A stretch of 64,000 nucleotides of DNA from Orlajensenia sp037404875 (lineage in GTDB: Bacteria > Actinomycetota > Actinomycetes > Actinomycetales > Microbacteriaceae): contig NZ_JBBELO010000033.1 of the NCBI RefSeq assembly GCF_037404875.1, positions 456,351-520,350 on the forward strand. Direction: 5' to 3'. Positions 57,897 through 64,000 of the stretch are shown here, one piece after another. Under the pieces are notes generated by a model that saw only the letters and a list, made by a program, of their open reading frames with translations, did not search any database and was not told the origin of the DNA. The first letter of the stretch is position 1; every line of letters begins with the position of its first letter. Position numbers and translations under genes: made by a program.

Positions 57897-58901
57897 ATGT
57901 CGGACAACACCACCGAACCGGGCCCCGGTCCCGAGAAGAACAGCGAGCTGCGCACCGCCGTCGCGGGCGGCAAGAAGCGCAGGCGCAACATCCTCATCGG
58001 GGTCGGAGCAGCCATCGTCGCCCTGCTGGTCGCCGGCGGTGTCGTCATCGCCGTCAACTCCGGGAACAACAGCGCCGCGGCGTCGGGGCCGGATGCCACG
58101 GCCAAGACCCTGCACGTGAAGATCGCCACGAGCGAAGACAGCGACTTCCAAGACGAGATCAAGACGGTGGCGGCCGAGAAGGGCCTCGACGTCGAGTGGG
58201 TGAATCTCGATGACTGGGTGCTGCCCAACACGGAGCTCGTCGCCGGAAACGTCGACGCGAATGCCTTCCAGCACATCCTCTACCTGAGTGCCTTCAACGC
58301 CCAGAACAAGGCAGATATCACTCCGGTGTTCTCGACGGTCATCACCCAGTGGGGTGTCTTCTCGTCGACGCTGAAGTCCCTCGACAAGCTGCCCGACGGC
58401 GCGCACATCGCCATCCCCGACGACCCGTCGAACGCCGGCCGCGCGCTCTTCATCCTCCAGGCGGCCAAGCTGATCACGCTGAAAGACGGCGTGGGCGACT
58501 TCCCCACCACGGATGACGTCGTCGGCAACCCGAAGAACATCCAGTTCGTCGAGATCGCGGCGAAGACGATCCCGCAGCAGTTCAACGACCCGAGCCTGTC
58601 AGCCGTCGTGGTGGGCACCTCGTACTTCGACCCGTCGCAGGGCATCACGAAGGACGACGCGCTCTTCCTCGACGACTCCCTCGCCGATGAGTCGCTGCCC
58701 TACGTGAACGTCATCGCCACCCGCAAGGACGACGTCGACAACCCGGCATGGAAGATCCTCAAGAAGGCCTATGCCGACCCGCGTGTCGCCGACGCCCTGG
58801 AGAAGGAGAGCTTCGGCAGCACGGTTCTCGTCGACGTTCCCGTCGACAAGCTGCGTTCGAAGCTGGCAGACCTCGAGAAGGTCGCGCAGGCGACGAAGTA
58901 G
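57897..58901 (+). CDS. metQ: MetQ-type methionine-binding protein with membrane anchor
   Basis: A 334-residue NlpA/MetQ-type binding protein. Conserved blocks: VKIATSEDSDFQDEIKTVAA, ANAFQHILYLSAFNAQN, VFSSTLKSLDKLPDGAHIAI and IPDDPSNAGRALFILQAAKL. The N-terminus is unusual: 30 hydrophilic residues ending in KKRRR, then one helix (residues 31-53) without a lipobox cysteine. The protein is therefore predicted to be a signal-anchored membrane protein with its binding domain outside. AAGGAG lies upstream of the ATG. metN and metI follow. Methionine is the expected ligand. Confidence 0.87.
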   Translation: MSDNTTEPGPGPEKNSELRTAVAGGKKRRRNILIGVGAAIVALLVAGGVVIAVNSGNNSAAASGPDATAKTLHVKIATSEDSDFQDEIKTVAAEKGLDVEWVNLDDWVLPNTELVAGNVDANAFQHILYLSAFNAQNKADITPVFSTVITQWGVFSSTLKSLDKLPDGAHIAIPDDPSNAGRALFILQAAKLITLKDGVGDFPTTDDVVGNPKNIQFVEIAAKTIPQQFNDPSLSAVVVGTSYFDPSQGITKDDALFLDDSLADESLPYVNVIATRKDDVDNPAWKILKKAYADPRVADALEKESFGSTVLVDVPVDKLRSKLADLEKVAQATK

Positions 58902-58913
58902 TCGGATCACGAG

Positions 58914-58948
58914 GCGGGGTCGCGCGGTCACCGACCGTGCGGCCCCGC
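58914..58948 (+). terminator. Hairpin between metQ and metN
   Basis: GCGGGG (58914-58919) and CCCCGC (58943-58948) form the outer stem; CGC/GCG and CGGTC/GACCG continue it inwards around an ACC loop with two mismatched pairs. It lies 12 bp after the metQ stop and may raise metQ mRNA over metNI. Confidence 0.55.
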
Positions 58949-58980
58949 CGAGCGGCGAGAGCGTCTCGCGAAGGAGCATC

Positions 58981-60030
58981 ATGGGCACGGCCATCAGTTT
59001 CGAGAAGGTGTCGAAGACCTTCGATCTCAAGGGAAAGCGCTTCGAGGCGCTCAAAGGCGTCGATCTCACCGTCGAGCGCGGAGACATCTACGGCATCGTG
59101 GGCTACTCGGGTGCCGGAAAATCCACACTCCTGCGCACCGTGAATGCCCTCGAGCGCCCCACCTCCGGTCGGGTCGTGGTCAACGGCCAGGTGATCTCGG
59201 CCTTGCGTGGGACGGAATTATACCGGGCCAGGCAGCGCATCGGCATGATCTTCCAGCAGTTCAACCTGCTGCAGTCACGCAACGTCTACAAGAACATCGC
59301 CTATCCGCTGAAGCTCGCCGGCCACTCGGAGGCGCAGATCCTGGACAGGGTCGAGGAGCTGCTCGACTTCGTCGGCCTCACCGACAAGGCGCTGCAATAC
59401 CCTTCGCGACTCTCCGGAGGCCAGAAGCAGCGCGTCGGCATCGCCCGGGCGCTCGCGAACCGGCCCGACATCCTCATCTCCGACGAGGCGACGAGTGCCC
59501 TCGATCCGCAGACCACGAGCGAGGTGCTCGACCTGCTGCAGCGGGTGAACCGCGAGTACGGCGTCACCATCCTGCTCGTCACCCACGAGATGGACGTCAT
59601 TCGTTCCATCACCAACAAGGTCGCGGTGATGCAGGACGGCGAGGTCGTGGAGAACGGCACGGTCTACGACGTGTTCTCGAATCCCCGGGATGCGACCACC
59701 CGCCGGTTCGTGTCGTCGGTGCTGCACCACCTGCCCTCCGCCGAGACCCTTTCCCGCATCCGCGCGGTGCACCCGGGGCGGCTGGTGCAGGTGCACGTTG
59801 AGAACCGCGAGTCCAACGACCCCTTCCTCTCGCGTGTCGCCCGCCAACGCGGCGTGGACTTCAACGTCGTCTACGGCGGCGTGAACGAGCTGCAGTCGCG
59901 GCTCTTCGGAAGTCTCACGGTCGAGCTGCTCGGCGACCACGACGCGACGGACGCCGCTGTCGCCGACCTGCGCGAGATCACGCAGGTCACCGACCTCACC
60001 GAGACGACGAAGGAGCTCGCGCATGCGTGA
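58981..60030 (+). CDS. metN: Methionine ABC transporter ATPase
   Basis: A 349-residue ATPase: Walker A GYSGAGKSTLLRTVNALERP, Q-loop IGMIFQQFNLLQSRNV, signature LSGGQKQRVGIARAL, Walker B ILISDEATSALDPQT and LLVTHEMDVIRSI, a sequence set typical of MetN. The last 90 residues form the NIL regulatory domain that senses methionine. ATG at 58981 follows CGAAGGAGC. The 3' end overlaps metI by eight bases. Confidence 0.94.
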   Translation: MGTAISFEKVSKTFDLKGKRFEALKGVDLTVERGDIYGIVGYSGAGKSTLLRTVNALERPTSGRVVVNGQVISALRGTELYRARQRIGMIFQQFNLLQSRNVYKNIAYPLKLAGHSEAQILDRVEELLDFVGLTDKALQYPSRLSGGQKQRVGIARALANRPDILISDEATSALDPQTTSEVLDLLQRVNREYGVTILLVTHEMDVIRSITNKVAVMQDGEVVENGTVYDVFSNPRDATTRRFVSSVLHHLPSAETLSRIRAVHPGRLVQVHVENRESNDPFLSRVARQRGVDFNVVYGGVNELQSRLFGSLTVELLGDHDATDAAVADLREITQVTDLTETTKELAHA

Positions 60031-60688
60031 CATCGACCTGGACGCCCTCGTCCCGCGCATTCTCAAGGCCCTTGGAGAGACGGCACTGACGCTGACAGTG
60101 TCGTTCCTGCTCGCCGCCGTACTCGGCCTTCTCCTCGGGCTGCTGCTCTACGCCACCCGGCCGGGGAACGTGCTCGCGAACGGCCCGCTGTTCACGGTGC
60201 TCAACTTCGTGATCAACGTGATCCGGCCCGTGCCGTTCATCATCATCGCCGTGTCGATCATCCCGCTCACGCGCGCCCTCGTCGGAACGAGCATCGGACC
60301 GCTCGCGGCGACCGTGCCCCTCACGTTGGTGGCGAGCGTGGCGATCGCGCGGGTGGCCGAATCCAACCTCGTCTCGGTCGCCGGCGGCGCCATCGAGGCG
60401 GGAGCAGCGATGGGCGCCGGACCGGCGCGCGTGTTGTTCACGATCGCGATCCCCGAGGCGCTCGGGCCGCTCACGCTGGGCCTGACCTACATCTTCGTCG
60501 CGCTCGTGGACGCGACCGCGGTCGCGGGCGTCATCGGAGGCGGCGGCCTCGGAGACCTGGCCCTGCGGTATGGCTACGCGCGGTTCGACTGGTTCGTCGT
60601 GGCCGTCATCGTGCTCATCCTCATCGTGCTCGTGCAGTTGGCCCAGGGCATCGGCAACCGGGTCGCGAGGCGAGTGCAGCACACCTGA
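60023..60688 (+). CDS. metI: Methionine ABC transporter permease
   Basis: A 221-residue permease with five helices. NVIRPVPFIIIAVSIIPLTR, VAESNLVSVAGGAIEAGAAM followed by GAGPARVLFTIAIPEALGPL (the coupling loop) and DATAVAGVIGGGGLGDLALR are diagnostic for MetI. Start codon ATG at 60023 lies inside the metN end, with GAAGGAG upstream. It completes the metQNI transporter. Confidence 0.94.
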   Translation: MRDIDLDALVPRILKALGETALTLTVSFLLAAVLGLLLGLLLYATRPGNVLANGPLFTVLNFVINVIRPVPFIIIAVSIIPLTRALVGTSIGPLAATVPLTLVASVAIARVAESNLVSVAGGAIEAGAAMGAGPARVLFTIAIPEALGPLTLGLTYIFVALVDATAVAGVIGGGGLGDLALRYGYARFDWFVVAVIVLILIVLVQLAQGIGNRVARRVQHT

Positions 60689-60697
60689 GTTCGACAC

Positions 60698-60724
60698 GGC
60701 GGCCGGTCGCCGGTCACGGCCGCC
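60698..60724. terminator. Bidirectional terminator-like hairpin
   Basis: GGCGGCCG (60698-60705) pairs with CGGCCGCC (60717-60724) around an 11-base loop, between the convergent ends of metI and the desaturase gene. Confidence 0.5.
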
Positions 60725-60735
60725 TCACGGCCGCC

Positions 60736-61839
60736 TCAAGGGCTCAGAGGTGAGGACAGCGCCTGGCGCTGTGCGACGAGCGGGCACTCGAACGGATCGC
60801 GCTCGCCGAGTCCGACCCGATTGATGTGGCGGATGACGATGCCGTACGACTGCCAGAGGCCGGTCTGCGTGTAGGGAACGCCGATCCGCTCGCAGTACTC
60901 CGAGATGAGCGGTGCGACCCGGCGCAGATGCGGACGCGGCATCGACGGGAACAGGTGGTGCTCGATCTGGTAGTTCAGGCCTCCCATGAAGGTGTCGACC
61001 AGTCGATTTCCGCGGATGTTGCGGCTCGTGAGCACCTGCCGACGCAGGAAGTCCAGCCGCGCATCCTCCGGCAGCAGCGGCATCCCCTTGTGGTTCGGGG
61101 CGAAGGTGGAGCCCATGTACAGGCCGAACAGCCCGAGTTGCACGCCGAGGAAGGCGGCGGCGACGCCAGGCGAGAGAACGATGAAGACGAGGGTGACGAA
61201 GCCGCCGAGGCGCACGCTGAGGAAGGCGATCTCGAACCACCGACGGTCCACGTGCTCGCGGGAGAGCACGCGGCGCACGCTCGACGCGTGCAGCGAAAGA
61301 CCCTCGAGCAGCAGGATCGGGAAGAAGAAGAGGCCCTGGTGGGCGATGAGCCAGCTCGTCGCCTGGCTGCGCCGACGTTCCGCCTGTTGCGGCGTGAACG
61401 AGATGACGGGGAGTTCGATGTCTGGGTCGGAGCCCTGCTTGTTGGGGTTCGCGTGGTGCCGGGTGTGCTTGTGCTGCCACCACCCGTAGCTCATGCCGAT
61501 GAAGAGATCGCCGATGATGAGGCTGATCCAGTCGTTCCACTTGCCGGAGCGGAAGATCTGACGGTGGGCGGCGTCGTGGCCCAGGAAGGCGATCTGGGTG
61601 AACAGCACGGCGAATCCGACGGCCGAGAACAACTGCCACCACGTGTCGCCGATCACGATGAACGCCAGCACGGCGGCTCCGAGCACGAGCGGAATCGCGA
61701 TCAGCTTCGTCCAGTAGTAGCCGTACCGACGCCGCATCAGGCCGGTGGCCTGCACCGCCTTCGCCAGGTCGGTGTAGTCGTTATTGCCCGAAGGGGATCG
61801 GGCGCCTTCCCGGCGCCCGGTGCGGATGATGGTGGACAT
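60736..61839 (-). CDS. Fatty acid desaturase
   Basis: A 367-residue membrane di-iron enzyme with all three histidine boxes: GHDAAHRQ (about residues 88-95), KHTRHHANPNKQG (about 124-136) and YQIEHHLFPSMPRPH (about 290-304). Four to five hydrophobic helices lie between them. The spacing fits acyl-lipid or acyl-CoA front-end-like desaturases such as the actinobacterial DesA3 or linoleoyl-CoA desaturase groups. ATG at 61839 begins MSTIIRTGRREG; a GAGGGGAC stretch precedes it. It is divergent from the hydrolase gene. Likely role: membrane fluidity. Confidence 0.92.
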   Translation of the reverse strand: MSTIIRTGRREGARSPSGNNDYTDLAKAVQATGLMRRRYGYYWTKLIAIPLVLGAAVLAFIVIGDTWWQLFSAVGFAVLFTQIAFLGHDAAHRQIFRSGKWNDWISLIIGDLFIGMSYGWWQHKHTRHHANPNKQGSDPDIELPVISFTPQQAERRRSQATSWLIAHQGLFFFPILLLEGLSLHASSVRRVLSREHVDRRWFEIAFLSVRLGGFVTLVFIVLSPGVAAAFLGVQLGLFGLYMGSTFAPNHKGMPLLPEDARLDFLRRQVLTSRNIRGNRLVDTFMGGLNYQIEHHLFPSMPRPHLRRVAPLISEYCERIGVPYTQTGLWQSYGIVIRHINRVGLGERDPFECPLVAQRQALSSPLSP

Positions 61840-61969
61840 GGTCCCCTCCGATCGCGACGACGACGTCGAGGTCGTCATGCGCGGTGCCGGGGACTGGGAC
61901 ACCCTGTTCTTGAGAGCATACGCCCGCTGACGCCTGCTCCGACTGAGCGTTTGCTGCATGATGGTGGCC

Positions 61970-62860
61970 ATGAGCGCAACGGATGCCGCGCGCAGGGCAG
62001 TGCCCGTGCCGCGCCCCGACGGCGCCCGCATCGCTGCGGAGGTCGCCGGCGTGCAGAGCGACCCGGTCGTACTGCTCGTGGCCGGAGCCGACTCGTCGAT
62101 GGACTGGTGGCGACCGGAGTTCTGCGATCGGATCGTGCGGGCTGGATTCCGTGTCGTGCGGTACGACCAGCGCGGCACCGGCGAGGCGACGTTGGGGCCT
62201 CCGGGTGCTCGCCGAGACGGACTGCTGGTGGCCATCGACGACGCGATCGCGGTGCTGGATGCGGTGGCCGCCGACGACGCGCACTGGGTCGGGTTCTCTG
62301 CCGGTGGGTGGATCGCCCAACTCGCCGCACTGGAGCATCCGGATCGGGTTCACGCCCTCACGTTGATCTCGACGAGCCCCACGCTCTTCGAGGCCGACGC
62401 CGACCTGCCGGCTGCGAAGCCCGGCATGCAGGAGTTCTGGGCGCATCCGTTGCCCGAGCCCGACTGGAGTGATGCGGAAGACGTCATCCGGCACCTGGTC
62501 GACATCGACCGCCACTACGCGGGTGATCACTTCGACGAGGCCAACGACCGGGCCATGTGGACCGACACCGTGCGCCGCTCGCCCGGCATGCACCGCGACG
62601 AGCCCGGGGCGGATCACGTCGAGCAAGCGCCCCGTTGGCGGGAGCGTCTCGGTGAGATCCGGGTGCCCACGACGGTGCTCCACGGCACAGCCGATCCGGT
62701 GTTCCCCCTCGGGAACGGGCGAGCACTTGCCGCCGACATCCCTGGCGCACGCTTCGTCGCGTTGCCGGGAGGGGGCCATGACCTGCCGCCGACCGTGTGG
62801 GATGCGGTGGTCGAGGCGGTCATCCGCGGCGGCGCGGCGAGCCCGGACAGCGAGCCCTGA
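61970..62860 (+). CDS. Alpha/beta hydrolase
   Basis: A 296-residue hydrolase: VVRYDQRGTGEATLGPPG, nucleophile elbow VGFSAGGWIAQL (Ser near residue 110), aspartate in LHGTADPVFPLGNG and histidine in PGGGHDLPPTVW. The arrangement resembles Streptomyces aclacinomycin methylesterase-like (RdmC) enzymes. Substrate unknown. ATG at 61970 is preferred; ATG at 61958 is possible. No ribosome-binding site is visible. Confidence 0.87.
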   Translation: MSATDAARRAVPVPRPDGARIAAEVAGVQSDPVVLLVAGADSSMDWWRPEFCDRIVRAGFRVVRYDQRGTGEATLGPPGARRDGLLVAIDDAIAVLDAVAADDAHWVGFSAGGWIAQLAALEHPDRVHALTLISTSPTLFEADADLPAAKPGMQEFWAHPLPEPDWSDAEDVIRHLVDIDRHYAGDHFDEANDRAMWTDTVRRSPGMHRDEPGADHVEQAPRWRERLGEIRVPTTVLHGTADPVFPLGNGRALAADIPGARFVALPGGGHDLPPTVWDAVVEAVIRGGAASPDSEP

Positions 62861-62904
62861 CAGCGCGCCGTGACATCGGGCGGCGAATGGAGCAGGCTGG
62901 TGCA

Positions 62905-63438
62905 ATGGGAACAGTGACGATCTCATTCGAAATGACGCTCGACGGCGTGTTCGACCAGATGGAGAAGTGGTTCGACGCGAACGACCCCGATCTGTTACGC
63001 GCCTCCGACGAACTCGTCTTCGGTGCCGACGCGGTGCTGCTGGGCCGGGAGAGCTACGAGTTCTTCCGTGAATACTGGCCGGCCCAGACCGACGAGCGCG
63101 GGTTCGCCGACCATTACAACGCCCTTCCGAAATACGTGGCCTCGCGTACGCTCTCTGGCCCGCTCGACTGGAACGCGACGCTCATCGAGGGTGACGTCGT
63201 CGACGCGGTGCGCGGGCTGCGCGAGAGCCACCGATCGCTCATCTCCCACGGGTACGGCGAGCTGGCGGCGACTCTGCTGGATGCCGGCCTCGTCGACGAG
63301 GTGCATGTCGGCATCCACCCGTTCATGGTGGGTGAAGGCGAGGTACGGCTCACGACGCCCCACCCGGTGGGGCTGCGCCTGCTCGCCGTGGAGCGATACG
63401 AGTCGGGCATCATCGCCGCCCGCTACACCCCTGCGTAG
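62905..63438 (+). CDS. RibD C-terminal/dihydrofolate-reductase-like protein
   Basis: A 177-residue DHFR-like protein: GTVTISFEMTLDGVFDQMEK, ADAVLLGRESYEFFREYWPA, LPKYVASRTLSGPLDW and ISHGYGELAATLLDAGLVDE then VHVGIHPFMVGEGE. It shares the plan of the protein at 25086-25631 but is clearly distinct. A predicted NADPH-dependent reductase of unknown substrate. ATG at 62905 begins at the usual family start; ATG at 62887 is possible. Confidence 0.87.
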   Translation: MGTVTISFEMTLDGVFDQMEKWFDANDPDLLRASDELVFGADAVLLGRESYEFFREYWPAQTDERGFADHYNALPKYVASRTLSGPLDWNATLIEGDVVDAVRGLRESHRSLISHGYGELAATLLDAGLVDEVHVGIHPFMVGEGEVRLTTPHPVGLRLLAVERYESGIIAARYTPA

Positions 63439-63601
63439 GCGCCCCGACCCGAGGTTGTGAAGCGCCTCCACCGGGCCCGCGCCCGTCCTCCACAGGCAGG
63501 TTTGGCGTGGGATTTCTCCACAGGGTGTGGATAGGAAATGCCCGGTCAGGCTGTGGATGCGGCAGCGGAGCAGTGTCGGTGGGTGTCCGTAAGTTGGGGG
63601 T

Positions 63602-64000
63602 ATGGCAACGATCCGGGAGCGACTCGAGCAGGCCACGACCCTGCTGCGTGAGGTCCTCACCGAGGTCGACGCGTCCGGGTTGGATGAGCACGCGCCGGCA
63701 CTGTTCGCGGTGGCCGGTGATGTGGAGCGCGCCGGCCGCGCCGTGGACGCCCTGCGGATCGCCGTCGCCGCCACGGTCGGGGATCAGTCCCGCCCGATCC
63801 TGGGTTCGGAGTCCCTGGCCCGCCGCTCCGGCTGCGGCAACGCCGTGGAACTGCTCGAGCGTCTCACCCTGATCTCCCGCACCGAAGCCCGGCGGCGCCT
63901 GCGCCTGGGAGCCGCCACGCAGCGGGGCACCCGGTTGCTGACCGGGGAGGCGTTGCCGGCACGGTTCGACGCGGTCCGGGCCGCTCTGGCGGCCGGACGG
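63602..64000 (+). CDS. DUF222/HNH-endonuclease family protein, 5' part
   Basis: The gene runs off the right edge; 133 residues are visible from ATG at 63602. MATIRERLEQATTLLREVL, AVAGDVERAGRAVDALRIAV and SESLARRSGCGNAVELLERL are the N-terminal helical region of the DUF222 (13E12 repeat-like) family, which normally ends in an HNH nuclease domain. Such genes are multicopy in Microbacteriaceae and related groups. The frame is called directly from the sequence. The HNH part cannot be checked. Upstream CCACAGGGTGTGG (63520-63532) forms a small palindrome. Confidence 0.85.
   Translation, partial: MATIRERLEQATTLLREVLTEVDASGLDEHAPALFAVAGDVERAGRAVDALRIAVAATVGDQSRPILGSESLARRSGCGNAVELLERLTLISRTEARRRLRLGAATQRGTRLLTGEALPARFDAVRAALAAGR

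Overview
The window is high-GC DNA with tightly packed genes on both strands. It looks like the chromosome of an actinobacterium, most likely of the family Microbacteriaceae. The reasons are the recurrent GGATGC/GCATCC words, a mycothiol-dependent-enzyme relative, an F420-type deazaflavin nitroreductase relative, a class Ib ribonucleotide reductase (nrdHIEF), an actinobacterial-type cytochrome b, and a DUF222/HNH gene running off the right edge. No phage, plasmid, IS element, tRNA, rRNA or CRISPR array was seen.

Region 1 (1-18030) is a pentose-use island. It opens with the 3' end of a CUT2 sugar permease and a ChvE-type binding lipoprotein. Two perfect LacI-type operators follow, then araD-araB-araA, a second complete ChvE/GguA/GguB-type importer and a LacI-family regulator. 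After a mycothiol-type gene on the other strand comes a four-gene YtfQ/YtfR/YtfT/YjfF-type importer with its own operators and a paralogous LacI regulator. The genes describe uptake of arabinose-like sugars and conversion of L-arabinose to D-xylulose-5-phosphate. Each binding-protein gene here is followed by a strong hairpin.

Region 2 (18030-20300) holds a C-rich simple repeat, an orphan AbiEi-like gene with a nuclease-like C-terminus flanked by related GC-rich repeats, and a VOC-fold gene. Region 3 (20300-24600) is nrdH-nrdI-nrdE-nrdF behind paired NrdR-like boxes and DnaA-box-like words. Region 4 (24600-27000) has DUF2277, a RibD/DHFR-like reductase and DNA polymerase IV. Region 5 (27000-33080) is a CUT1 sugar cluster: divergent LacI regulator, two permeases, binding lipoprotein and an unfamiliar TIM-barrel hydrolase candidate.

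Region 6 (33200-57713) is a mosaic of small metabolic and stress genes. It includes an APC permease, a winged-helix regulator with a membrane partner, a phytoene-desaturase-like oxidoreductase, an orphan cytochrome b, an ABC-F ATPase, DUF151, MpaB-like and metallo-beta-lactamase genes, a TetR/SDR pair, a secreted EEP hydrolase, a DUF2975/XRE pair and several VOC, cupin and hydrolase genes. Region 7 (57897-60688) is a MetQ/MetN/MetI importer whose binding protein seems membrane-anchored rather than a lipoprotein. Region 8 (60736-64000) has a fatty acid desaturase, a hydrolase, another RibD/DHFR-like protein and the partial DUF222 gene.

Three families of short intergenic palindromes of constant length recur: 65 bp (three copies), 58 bp (three copies) and 42 bp (two copies). 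The strongest oddities are the orphan cytochrome b that has lost both predicted heme bH ligands, the unfamiliar hydrolase of the CUT1 cluster, the repeat-flanked orphan AbiEi gene, and these repeat families. No complete, clearly new multi-gene system was identified.
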